Below are positions 9,324 through 17,566 of a DNA stretch of 64,000 nt, piece after piece; the first letter of the stretch is position 1; every line of letters starts with the position of its first letter. The notes below the pieces were generated by a model that was not told the origin of the DNA, did no database searches, and saw only the letters and a list, made by a program, of their open reading frames with translations. Source of the DNA: JACCZX01 sp963801035 (GTDB lineage Bacteria; Pseudomonadota; Gammaproteobacteria; Burkholderiales; Burkholderiaceae_F). Both the position numbers and the translations under genes were made by a program. The stretch is from positions 822,957 through 886,956 of the forward strand of contig CAWDDF010000007.1 of the NCBI GenBank assembly GCA_963801035.1. The letters run 5' to 3'.

Positions 9324-9719
9324 GTGAGACTTGATTCGATACTGGCCACTCTGTTTGTCGTATCAACCGCACTCGTGGCCTGTGCGTCCACAAGAGTCGC
9401 TCAGAACAAGACGGTCGACGTCCAAGGTCAAAGGTTTGAGCTTGGCGGCACCTATGACCCGAATAGCTATGACTTGACGCTGTTGATCAACGGTGAGCCG
9501 GTTCTACGGGGCACGTTTTCGCCTTATGTACCTTTCCTGCTGCTGAGCAACAGGTACCAAGGCCAGGAAATCACTGCGCGCTGTTACTTCGGAACGATAC
9601 TGAGCAGCAAAGGCGGCACAACCGGCGCGATCGCGGGCTCGATTCAGGGAGCGATCGGCAAGAGCGGCGATCAGTGCGATATAACGATTGGCAGCGCGTC
9701 CGAGGCGCTGTACTTCTGA
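9324..9719 (+). CDS. Small putative lipoprotein of unknown function
   Basis: Not assigned to a characterised family. About 131 residues. The N-terminus is a lipoprotein signal: a hydrophobic stretch (ILATLFVVSTALV) ending in the lipobox LVAC, so the mature protein would start at the Cys near residue 20. The rest is predicted beta-rich with a glycine-rich segment (GGTTGAIAGSIQGAIG) and two further cysteines. The GTG at 9324 is preferred because GAGG lies six bases upstream; an in-frame TTG at 9312 is the alternative. It follows ppsR by 59 bp on the same strand but need not belong with it. Confidence 0.65.
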   Translation: MRLDSILATLFVVSTALVACASTRVAQNKTVDVQGQRFELGGTYDPNSYDLTLLINGEPVLRGTFSPYVPFLLLSNRYQGQEITARCYFGTILSSKGGTTGAIAGSIQGAIGKSGDQCDITIGSASEALYF

Positions 9720-9774
9720 ATCAAGTGAATCGCGAAAACGCCGGTCGCGCAGGCGACGAGTACCTTTTGGTTGA

Positions 9775-11640
9775 CTATCCGTAGTTGACGTCTTTGCGCT
9801 CGCTAGGCCCTGTAGGGTGATCCGGTTCGGCCCCCTCAATCGGCCTGGCAAGCGACTCGGCAATTTTCTGCCGAGCGACCGTAAGCGCCGTTTGTCTCGC
9901 GGCCTGTCCGAGAAACGCATCCAAGTCTGGGTGCTCAGCGCGCAGGCGCGTGATCATCGGACCGAAGAGATCAATCAACTTCGGATCGAACTGCAGCGCG
10001 CGGCCACGGATCATTTCGGCCAACGCTTCTTCGCCCGACAGCGCACGCCGATACGCCTTGTCATGCGTCATCGCGTCGTAGACATCGCATACCGCCACGA
10101 TGCGCGCGGCCAATGGAATCGCCGAACCGAAAATGCCGTCGGGATATCCGTGTCCATCCCAGCGCTCGTGATGATGACGGGCTATGTCCTCCGCCAGTTC
10201 GCCGTACGCAACCTTCGTTCGGGATAGCAGCTCGGCGCCGGTCTTCGCGTGCGTTTCCAGAATCTGTCGCTCGCCGTCGGAAAGCAGCGTGGCCTTCTGC
10301 ATCAGCGTGTCGGGAATGCCGACCTTGCCGATATCGTGAAGCCGCGCAGCCAGCTCGATCGTCTGCGCAAGTCTTAGGTGACTCGCCGTGCGCCTGCGCG
10401 AGTAATGCGGCCAGCTTGGCGACGCGATAGCAGTGCTCGCCCGTCGGATCGTCACGCATCTCGGCGGTGAAAGCCATCTGCTCGAGTAAGCGCCCTTGCT
10501 TGGCGCCGACCGTTTGAGCGGCGATTTTTTGCGTCAGCTCAGCGTCTTTCTCCTCCAGCAAGCGTGATGGAAATTGGCGGCCTCATCAGCCTCGAGTTGC
10601 TTCAGATGCAACTCCTGATGGCGAACGATGTTTTCGTGTTGCGCCTTGCGGATGTGCAGCGTCAATTCACGATGTAGGGCTAGAGCGCGCTCAGGACGAC
10701 CTGCTTTTTCGTGTGCTTGCACCATCGCGAGAAGCGTTTCGCGCAATGAAGGCTTGACCTGCCGAGCCTTTTCTAGCGCTTGCATGCCGCTTGACAACCC
10801 GACATCGCCCAGTCCTGAATACACCTCGACCAAGCCCTCCGAACACGCGGCAGAAATATCTGCGCGGACTGACTTGGCGCCCGCGGCAAACTCTTGGCCA
10901 ATGCGCGCGTTCACCGCCTCCCTAACATCCGGTTGGAGCAACAGACGAGTGAACGTGCCCTCCGCCTGTACGTGTACTAGCAATTCCGCTGGCGAATTCG
11001 GCGGGGGCATCAGCTCAATCGCTTCACGTATTTTCTCGATGCCCTTCGTGATGCGCGCTGATATGCAAGCAGCAGATCGCTGCATTGGCCAGCGCAACGG
11101 AACGAATTTGTTGAAGTTCTGACTGATTTCAGCGCGAGGGCTGACGCCCGTTCATAGCATTCACGCGCATCGGATAAAGCGCGGCTTCATAAAACGCACG
11201 CGCCCAAACTATTCCAAACGACCGCGATCGCCGACATCGTCGTGCAAGCTTTCGGCCAGCCGCAGCGCTTCCGCCAGCGACAGCAGCGCATCGCCAGGGT
11301 TGTTTGTCTGCGAAAGAATAATTCCTTGAAACGTCAATGACTTGCGGTGTAGCGCGTGCATCGCTCAAGTCAGCTAGCCAGCATCACCGCGAGAGCGGCG
11401 GGCTCGACTCCGCTAAAAACGTTTTGCCCTTGGTGATAAAACTGTTGAGCAATGCTCAGCAAGCATTCGATTCGACGTGCCGGCTCAATTGAAAATGGAA
11501 TTTCTCGAAGGCGAGATAGTGCTTCGTTCAAGAAAATCTAGCGTGTCTGGGCGCGGCGCCACCAAATTGGATTTGAGTTCGCGCTCGATGGTGTACAGCG
11601 CTTCTTGCGACGCCGTTTGATCATGTCCGCCAATTTGCTA
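9775..11640 (-). pseudogene. Decayed TPR-HD-GYP protein, paralogue of the gene at 12328-14184
   Basis: Remnant of a protein of about 610 residues with the same design as its neighbour: helical TPR-like repeats, then an HD-GYP domain. The 3' half still shows the HD motif (LAARLHDIGKVGIP), the GYP motif (HHHERWDGHGYP) and ARIVAVCDVYDAMTHDKAYRRA. The 5' half keeps TPR-like pieces in several frames, for example NNPGDALLSLAEALRLAESL, ECYERASALAL and RRIECLLSIAQQF. I count at least eleven frame breaks in 1.85 kb, of both +1 and -1 type (for example near 10384, 10570, 11148, 11183, 11221, 11353 and 11540). That is far denser than in the rest of the window, so I call it a real pseudogene rather than sequence error. 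Confidence 0.8.
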
Positions 11641-11787
11641 AAGGCGTGGGAGTTTGCTCCACTCGGCTTGCGTTCGATAGCTACCGTCTGCAGGCGATTC
11701 CTTCGCGATCTAGATAATGCAGAATCCGCGTCAAGCTTCGGCGGACGCACGAAGCTGTCGTCCAAAACAATCAACCACGGAGAGCGA

Positions 11788-11913
11788 ATGACCACACAAA
11801 TCCGAATTTGACCTAGTAGAAGAGCAGACTGTTGAAGCCGCGAGGAGTTCGATGCGATCGAGATGTCGCTAAGCGATCTTGATATGGTCGCAGGCGGGGC
11901 CTAGGTTTTGTGT
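11788..11913 (+). pseudogene. Degenerate double-glycine peptide gene, mirror copy of 12088-12201
   Basis: An ATG at 11788 with a GGAGAG ribosome site opens MTTQIRI and stops at once. The same frame resumes at 11842 and ends EFDAIEMSLSDLDMVAGGA at the TAG 11911-11913. Two compensating indels (one extra base near 11800, one missing near 11841) would join these into a peptide of about 38 residues. Its C-terminal part has the same pattern as the neighbouring intact peptide: I-E-[LM]-S-x-x-x-L-x-M-V-x-G-G. It points away from the decayed HD-GYP gene, just as the intact peptide points away from the intact one. Identification rests on motif and layout, so confidence is moderate. Confidence 0.5.
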
Positions 11914-12001
11914 TTGCTTGAGATCATCGCCGGCTCGCGGCGCTTAGCTCGTCGAGCCGACTAGAACGCCTGTCGGCTCTCAGCGGCTGGACTATCCTTC
12001 A

Positions 12002-12037
12002 ATAAAAAACGCCCCGCGATGCGGGGCGTTTTATTTC
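12002..12037. terminator. Bidirectional rho-independent terminator
   Basis: A perfect hairpin with stem ACGCCCCGC / GCGGGGCGT and a GAT loop (12009-12029), extended by flanking A and T runs to 12 pairs. On the minus strand the stem is followed by a run of six T, on the plus strand by TTTTATTT, so it can end transcription from both sides. It sits between two convergent small-peptide genes (11788-11913 plus, 12088-12201 minus). Confidence 0.9.
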
Positions 12038-12087
12038 GTACTACGGCGCTGCTTATTTGACCGACGCAGTCGCCGCCTTGCGGCTGC

Positions 12088-12201
12088 TCAGTAAGCTACG
12101 CTTGCCTTGCCGCCACCCACCATGCTCAGACACTCGGCGGACAGCTCAATCACAACAGGTTGCTCTGTCACTTCTTCTTGCGTTTCGATGACAACTTCCA
12201 T
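12088..12201 (-). CDS. Short peptide with a double-glycine-leader-like motif
   Basis: A 37-residue gene too short for ordinary gene callers. It is preceded by a strong ribosome site (GGGAGGG, 12206-12212) five bases before the ATG and followed 51 bp later by a rho-independent terminator. It starts MEVVIETQEEVTEQ. The second half runs VVIELSAECLSMVGGG followed by KASVAY. The E-L-S-x-x-x-L-x-x-V-x-G-G pattern is that of leader peptides cleaved after GG on export of microcins, class II bacteriocins and peptide signals; cleavage here would leave only a very short product. No peptidase-type ABC exporter is visible nearby. It is divergent from the TPR-HD-GYP gene with a 126-bp spacer, and a decayed copy of the pair lies alongside. 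Function unknown; a signal peptide for that protein is a guess. Confidence 0.7.
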   Translation of the reverse strand: MEVVIETQEEVTEQPVVIELSAECLSMVGGGKASVAY

Positions 12202-12244
12202 GGTTCCCTCCCGCGCGAAGGTAATTTCAGCCCCGAATTGGCCC

Positions 12245-12260
12245 AAAAGCTTGCGCTTTT
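12245..12260. promoter_or_regulatory. Inverted repeat in the peptide/TPR-HD-GYP divergent spacer
   Basis: A perfect 6-bp inverted repeat AAAAGC-TTGC-GCTTTT in the 126-bp region between the divergent peptide and TPR-HD-GYP genes. It could be an operator or a small leader hairpin for the minus-strand peptide transcript. The decayed copy has a different inverted repeat in the matching place (AGCTTCG, 11734-11740, with CGAAGCT, 11750-11756). I could not identify convincing -35/-10 pairs for either gene. Confidence 0.35.
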
Positions 12261-12327
12261 CGGTCTAAGCAGGGTCAATCGGACGTGTAGTTTGCTTAGT
12301 TGAGTCCATCCGACCTGCGAAAGTTAA

Positions 12328-14184
12328 ATGCTTGTTGCTGATCAGTCAATGACTGCTTGGGCGGGCCTGTTGCCTTTCGCGGACGCGCCTGACCTCCCAG
12401 AGCGGTTTCAGCGGCTGGACGACCACCTGCGTAAGGCCCCCGCCACCGGGGATGGGTCCGAAATTTTCGATCTGGCATGGGACGCCTTTTTGGCGCTACC
12501 CGAGGAGCCAACGACCGAAGCTCGGGCGATGTGTCTGCTTGGCATTGCGCGCAACAGGTACCTGCGCGGCGTTCCTTTCGACGGGATCGAACCTGCCAAT
12601 CATGCCGTTGCAGTCGCGGAGCGCCTCAAGAGCGACCTTGTCCTGGCCAAGTGCCTAAAGTTGCTGGGCGTGATGCACCTGGAGACCGGAAATTTTCCAG
12701 CCGCCATGAGCGCGTTGACGCGTGCCCTGCCAGCGGCCCGCAACGCTGCAGACTCGGACCAGGAGTCCAACATCTTCAACAATCTCGGCTTGGCCCACCA
12801 ATACGCGGGCCAGTTCAGCATGGCTATTCCGTGCTACGAGCGATCGATCGAGGTTGTCTCGCATTCGGCGGCGATACCCCCGCTGACGCAGGCGCTCCCC
12901 CTTCTAAACATTGCAGTCGCGTCTCTCTATCTTCGAGACTTCTCGCGAGGATTGTCTGCCGCCGAGCGGGCGATCGAACTTCTGGGTGAGCCGAGCGATG
13001 ACAGTGAGCGCATGGCTCGCGCGACGATCGAGTTCGCCTACACGCGCCTCTTGCTGGAAGTGCGGAACGTTCCGTCGGCGCTCGAGCGCGCCAAGCTGGC
13101 CCGATTGCACGCAAAGGGCGCCGGCGCCTTGGGCGAGCTGTACGCCGAGATGGCGCTCGGCCTGGGAGAAGTGCATGACCCGGCAACTTGCGATATCGGC
13201 CTCTCCAGGCTGCAACGTGCAATCAACGAAAGCCGGCGCGGGGTTCCGAGCGCCTTGCGAGATGCACTCGCAACGATCGTCCGAGCTTATGAGGTCGCCA
13301 AACAGCCGAACAATGCCCTGGTGTATCAGGAAGAAGTCGTCCGGTTGAATCGCGACAGCAGGGTCAAGAACCTGCTGGAGCATCACCACCGTCACGTCGT
13401 GCAGGTCAAGAAAGCGCTGGACGCTCGCGCCGAGGCCGCGATGGACTTGCAGCAGCACGAACTCAAGTTCCAGCGCTTCTCGATGCAGGACTTCGGCGAG
13501 TTCACGCAGGTTCTGGAGCGCAACAGCGTCACCGTCGAATTCCACGACGATGAGACCGGTGAACATTGCTATCGGGTGGGCGCCATGGCACGCGAGCTCG
13601 CCCGCAAGATGGGTTTGGACGAGGAGTTGTGCCAGCTGATCGATCTTTGCGCGCGTCTGCACGACGTTGGCAAGATTCGCATTCCTGAGTCGATTCTCCA
13701 AAAACCCGGGCGCTTTACCCCTGATGAGCGCGCGATCATGGAGCGGCACTGCGAGTTCGGCTGGGAAATCATCGGCGAAGGTGGCCTCGGACAGCTGTTT
13801 GTGGCGCAGGAGATTGCGTTCAACCATCATGAGAAGTGGGATGGATCGGGTTATCCGCGAAAAATTCGCGGCGAAATGATTCCGCTCAGCGCACGAATCG
13901 TTGCGCTATCGGATGTGTACGACGCTCTGACACACAAACGCAGCTACAAAGAGGCATGGCCTATAGAAGATGCGCTGCGTCACATAGGAGCTGAAGGCGG
14001 CAAGCATTTCGATCCGCAGCTGACGGCAGCGTTTTTGGAGCTGGTTCCGACGCTACAAGCTCAGCATGGCAACCTTGATGCGTTCTTAAGCGCTGAAGCG
14101 AAGAAGAACGACTTCATCATCGATCGCGCTCGCTTGGCACGCGAACTGAACACTGATATCGCTGAGCTAGACGTCCGCCGATAG
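12328..14184 (+). CDS. TPR-repeat protein with C-terminal HD-GYP domain (putative c-di-GMP phosphodiesterase)
   Basis: A 618-residue cytoplasmic protein with no signal or membrane segment. Residues about 40-370 are helical repeats of TPR type (for example IFNNLGLAHQYAGQFSMAI and YERSIEV), followed by a coiled-coil-like linker. Residues about 405-600 form an HD-GYP domain: first His in DDETGEHCYRVG, HD pair in ARLHDVGKIRIPESIL, GYP motif NHHEKWDGSGYP and ALSDVYDALTHKRSYKEAW. HD-GYP domains hydrolyse cyclic-di-GMP, and the residues needed are present. A TPR array in front of an output domain could bind a partner protein or a peptide. The ATG at 12328 gives the longest form; 12349 is possible. 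It is divergent from the short peptide gene at 12088-12201. Confidence 0.88.
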   Translation: MLVADQSMTAWAGLLPFADAPDLPERFQRLDDHLRKAPATGDGSEIFDLAWDAFLALPEEPTTEARAMCLLGIARNRYLRGVPFDGIEPANHAVAVAERLKSDLVLAKCLKLLGVMHLETGNFPAAMSALTRALPAARNAADSDQESNIFNNLGLAHQYAGQFSMAIPCYERSIEVVSHSAAIPPLTQALPLLNIAVASLYLRDFSRGLSAAERAIELLGEPSDDSERMARATIEFAYTRLLLEVRNVPSALERAKLARLHAKGAGALGELYAEMALGLGEVHDPATCDIGLSRLQRAINESRRGVPSALRDALATIVRAYEVAKQPNNALVYQEEVVRLNRDSRVKNLLEHHHRHVVQVKKALDARAEAAMDLQQHELKFQRFSMQDFGEFTQVLERNSVTVEFHDDETGEHCYRVGAMARELARKMGLDEELCQLIDLCARLHDVGKIRIPESILQKPGRFTPDERAIMERHCEFGWEIIGEGGLGQLFVAQEIAFNHHEKWDGSGYPRKIRGEMIPLSARIVALSDVYDALTHKRSYKEAWPIEDALRHIGAEGGKHFDPQLTAAFLELVPTLQAQHGNLDAFLSAEAKKNDFIIDRARLARELNTDIAELDVRR

Positions 14185-14191
14185 CGAATAC

Positions 14192-14990
14192 CTAACGGCT
14201 ATCGCGCGCTAGACGCCGGCGTTTCTGCTCGAATAAGCACACCGCCGCTGCAGCGCCGACGTTTAACGATTCGACTCGGCTGTCGATTGGAATGTGCAAT
14301 CGGCGGTTTGCCGCAATCAGCACGTCTCGCCGTGAGTCCCTGCCCTTCGCCACCGAACAGCCAAACGGTGGCGTCCTTTCCCCACTCCGCTGCGAACAGG
14401 TCTTCACCGTCCGTTGCATCTGCGGCGAGGATTTCGCCTGCGAACGCATCGCGCACTGCCTGAGGCATTATCTGTTCGTGCAAATCAAGCACGAAGTGCG
14501 CTCCCATTGCGGCGCGCATGACTTTCGGCGACCAGAAGAACGCGCATCCCGCCCCGGCGATCGCGTGCCGCACGCCGGCTGCCGCGGCGGTCCGTAACAA
14601 CGTGCCGACATTGCCCGGGTCTTGCACGTTGTCGAGGTAGATCGCATCGTCGACGATTTGCTTTGGCCAGGGCGGTGTCTCGAATTCGATCTCGGCCAGC
14701 ACGCCTGCGCCGTGTTCGACGGGCGAGATCGCGTCGTACAGCGCCGGCGCGAGCTCAATCACCTTGGGCTTTGATTGCGCTTCCGCTCGTGGCACCAGCG
14801 CAAGCGCTTCAGCGGATTGCTCGGCGCCGCGCAGCACAAGCGTGTGAATCGGCGCGTGCGCAGCAAGCGCTGCCTGCAGCAGATGAACGCCTTCTATCAA
14901 CGTTCGACGCGCATCTCTGCACGCGCGCGTCGATGTCGCGAGTTGCTTCAGCCGCCGATAGATCGGATTGTCAGTCGAAGAGATCCGCAT
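14192..14990 (-). CDS. TrmH/SpoU family RNA 2'-O-methyltransferase, with a frameshift
   Basis: A SAM-dependent RNA ribose methyltransferase with a trefoil-knot fold, probably acting on rRNA. The N-terminal substrate-binding part (LKQLATSTRACRDARRTLIE) is followed by the SPOUT motifs: motif 1 (YLDNVQDPGNVGTLLRTAAA), motif 2 (LFGGEGQGL) and motif 3 (IPIDSRVESLNVGAAAAVCL). Motif 3 is in another frame from motif 2; one extra base near 14326 restores it and gives 265 residues ending at 14192. The start at 14990 lies inside the end of rnhB with AAGAAG upstream. The exact target nucleotide cannot be told from sequence. It converges on the TPR-HD-GYP gene, 7 bp apart. Confidence 0.87.
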
Positions 14991-15636
14991 CTTCTTCGAC
15001 GAGCATGCGAACCGGGGCGAAGCTGCGTCGATGCAGGATGCAGGGGCCGAGTGCTTGCAGGCGCTCGCAGTGTTCGGGCGTGGCGTAGCCCATGTGCTGC
15101 GCGAACCCATAGCCCGGATGCACTGCGTCGAACGCACGCATCATGCCGTCGCGCACGGTCTTGGCGAGGATTGATGCGGCGGATATTGCCGGCTCGAGCG
15201 CATCGCCTGCAATGATCGCGCGGCCGGGGAACGGCAGCCGCGGCATTTGATTGCCGTCGACCAGCGCGTATTGAGGCATCACCTTCAAGGCATCTACCGC
15301 ACGACGCATTGCGAGCAGCCTTGCCTGCAGAATGTTGATGCTGTCGATTTCGTCGACGCTCGCTTCTGCGACCGCCCATGCAATGGCGCGCTCGCGGATG
15401 CGCCTGGCGAGTTGCTCGCGACGCTCGGGCTTCAGCACTTTTGAATCGCGCAGGCCGTAGATGCGGCGCTTCGGATCGAGAATGACGGCAGCCGCGACTA
15501 CGGGCCCCGCCAGTGGACCGCACCCCGCTTCATCGATGCCGCAGATCAAGCCGGTTGCCAACGCGGTTTGCTCGAACAAATCGGCGGTGACGCCCTTGCG
15601 TCGTCGTAGCTTGATTCGAAATGAACGCAACCTCAC
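14971..15636 (-). CDS. rnhB: Ribonuclease HII
   Basis: Cleaves RNA in RNA/DNA hybrids, mainly single ribonucleotides misincorporated into DNA. At 221 residues it is family-typical. The conserved metal-binding acidic residues are seen in the N-terminal ICGIDEAGCGPLAGPVVAAA (Asp and Glu of DEAG), in LRDSKVL, and in AISAASILAKTVRDGMM. The start is GTG at 15636, overlapping the lpxB stop (GTGA), and its end overlaps trmH. It is part of the lipid A operon tail, as usual in proteobacteria. Confidence 0.95.
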   Translation of the reverse strand: MRLRSFRIKLRRRKGVTADLFEQTALATGLICGIDEAGCGPLAGPVVAAAVILDPKRRIYGLRDSKVLKPERREQLARRIRERAIAWAVAEASVDEIDSINILQARLLAMRRAVDALKVMPQYALVDGNQMPRLPFPGRAIIAGDALEPAISAASILAKTVRDGMMRAFDAVHPGYGFAQHMGYATPEHCERLQALGPCILHRRSFAPVRMLVEEDADLFD

Positions 15637-16778
15637 TGCGCGACCTCGAAGATGGCATCAGCGACCAGCCGCGCGGTGTCGCGCTTCAACGTGTGATGCA
15701 TCTCCTCAAAGCGCGCCACCGTGCGCTCGCGTCGCGCGGGATCGTGCAGCCATTCGAGTACGGCCTGTGCCAATGCGGTCGGCGTGGCGGCTTCCTGCAC
15801 GAGCTCGGGCACGACAAATTCTCCAGCAAGAATGTTGGGCAGGCCAATGTACGGAATGGACCCCTTGCGTCGCATGATCCACGCAGATACTGGCGGCATC
15901 TTGTACGAGATCACCATCGGACGCTTGAAAAGCGCCGCTTCGAGCGTCGCGGTGCCGCTGGCCACCAACACCACGTCGGCAGCTTCGAGGCAGTCGTGCG
16001 AACGGCCATTGACGATGTTCACATGCGCGGAAAGACCGGAGTATGCCGCCATCATCGCTTCAATTGCTGCACGCAGACCCGGATCGGCGACCGGCAGCGC
16101 AAAACGGATCGTCGGCTGCTCTGATGCAAGCTGCGCCATCACAGCAACGAAGAGCGGACCGATGTGATGCACTTCGCCAGCGCGCGAGCCTGGAAGTACG
16201 GCCACCAGTGATCCCTCCACTTGCACTCCCAGCCTGCGACGCGCGGCAGGCGCGTTCGGAATCATCGGGATCATGCTGGCGAGCGGGTGACCGACATAGG
16301 TCGCCGGAATTCCGGCATTGTCGTAAATCTTCTGCTCAAACGGGAAGATAAGCAGCATGCGATCGACTGCACGCGCGATCTGCTTGATGCGCTCGGCACG
16401 CCAGGCCCAGATCGATGGACTGACGAAGTGCACGGTGCGAACGCCCTTGTTACGCAATTGTTCTTCGAGCGCCAGATTGAAATCCGGCGCATCGACGCCC
16501 ACGAAGACCTGAGGCCTCGTCGCGATCACGCGCTCCCGCAGCGCGCGACGAAGGCGCAGCAGTCGCGGCAAATGGCGCAGCACTTCGACGTAGCCGCGAA
16601 CGGATAGCTCGCGCACGTGGTGCCAGGCATCGAAACCGGCGTCGATCATGCGGTCACCGCCAATGCCGACACATTGCATCTCTGGTGCGCGCTGCAGGAT
16701 TTCGGATATGACGGGCGCTGCGAGCAGATCGCCGGATGCTTCGCCCGCGACGAACGCGATCTTGCGTTCGCCCGCCAT
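15633..16778 (-). CDS. lpxB: Lipid-A-disaccharide synthase
   Basis: Joins UDP-2,3-diacylglucosamine and lipid X to form the beta-1,6 disaccharide of lipid A, a GT19 glycosyltransferase. The 381 residues show FVAGEASGDLLAAPVI at the N-terminus, VGIGGDRMIDAGF, the FVSPSIWAWR motif, VGHPLASMIP, the VLPGSRAGEVHHIGPL nucleotide-binding turn and VASGTATLEAAL. The start overlaps the lpxA stop by one base (TAATG) and the end overlaps rnhB by four bases, so the lpxD-fabZ-lpxA-lpxB-rnhB set is tightly coupled. Confidence 0.96.
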   Translation of the reverse strand: MAGERKIAFVAGEASGDLLAAPVISEILQRAPEMQCVGIGGDRMIDAGFDAWHHVRELSVRGYVEVLRHLPRLLRLRRALRERVIATRPQVFVGVDAPDFNLALEEQLRNKGVRTVHFVSPSIWAWRAERIKQIARAVDRMLLIFPFEQKIYDNAGIPATYVGHPLASMIPMIPNAPAARRRLGVQVEGSLVAVLPGSRAGEVHHIGPLFVAVMAQLASEQPTIRFALPVADPGLRAAIEAMMAAYSGLSAHVNIVNGRSHDCLEAADVVLVASGTATLEAALFKRPMVISYKMPPVSAWIMRRKGSIPYIGLPNILAGEFVVPELVQEAATPTALAQAVLEWLHDPARRERTVARFEEMHHTLKRDTARLVADAIFEVAQ

Positions 16779-17566
16779 TAGCGGACGATGCCGCGCTGCG
16801 AGTTCGTCACGAAATCCTTCAGGGCGTCGATCGCGGGCGCAGCCTGCGGATTGTCTTCGGCCAGTGCGGCGAGTGCTGTCACCGCATCGGCGACTGTTAA
16901 GCCGTCGCGATACAGCGTTTTATACGCACGCCGCAGCAGGTTGATGGTGTCTGTGTCAAAACCGCGGCGCTTCAGCCCCTCTGTGTTGATGCCATGAGGT
17001 TCAGCTGGGTTGCCACTGCAGATGACGTACGGTGGAACGTCACGCAGCACGATCGAGCCACCGGCAGCCATCGCGTGTGCGCCCACCGCGCAGAACTGAT
17101 GTACGGCGGTCATGCCGCCCAGGATGACCCAATTGCCCAGCGTGACGTGACCGGCGAGAGTTGCGTTGTTCGCCAGGATCGTGTGATCGCCGATGGCGCA
17201 ATCGTGAGCAATGTGCACCGACGCCATGATCCAGTTGTCGGAGCCGATGCTGGTCACCCCGCCGCCACCGGCAGTGCCGATACTGATCGTGCACGACTCG
17301 CGAAATGTATTGCCGTCACCGATCACAAGCTCGGTATCTTCACCCGCATACTTTTTGTCCTGCGGTATTCCACCGATCGCGCAAAAAGAAAAGAAATGAT
17401 TGTTGCGCCCGATCGTCGTGCGGCCGCCGACGACAACATGCGGCTCGAGCACCGAGCCCGCCCCGATCGTGACGCCGGGACCGACTACGCAGTAAGGCCC
17501 GATCTGTACGTCATCCGCAACCTCGGCCGCGGGATCAATCGCTGCGGTCGGATGCGCTCGCGACAC
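16778..17566 (-). CDS. lpxA: UDP-N-acetylglucosamine acyltransferase
   Basis: First step of lipid A synthesis: adds a 3-hydroxyacyl chain from ACP to UDP-GlcNAc. At 262 residues it is the usual length. It is a left-handed beta-helix of hexapeptide repeats (IDPAAEVADDVQIGPYCVVG and so on) with the catalytic-histidine region VHIAHDCAIGDHTILANNAT. A C-terminal helical domain follows (LLRRAYKTLYRDGLT). The start is the GTG at 17564-17566 that overlaps the fabZ stop (TAGTG). Upstream in-frame codons to 17635 lie inside fabZ and are rejected. Confidence 0.96.
   Translation of the reverse strand: MSRAHPTAAIDPAAEVADDVQIGPYCVVGPGVTIGAGSVLEPHVVVGGRTTIGRNNHFFSFCAIGGIPQDKKYAGEDTELVIGDGNTFRESCTISIGTAGGGGVTSIGSDNWIMASVHIAHDCAIGDHTILANNATLAGHVTLGNWVILGGMTAVHQFCAVGAHAMAAGGSIVLRDVPPYVICSGNPAEPHGINTEGLKRRGFDTDTINLLRRAYKTLYRDGLTVADAVTALAALAEDNPQAAPAIDALKDFVTNSQRGIVR

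Noticed and set aside
12904..13830. 308-codon open frame antisense to the TPR-HD-GYP gene
   Set aside because: Shadow of codon bias in a high-G+C gene; the sense frame has complete HD-GYP motifs and the antisense product has no recognisable domain.
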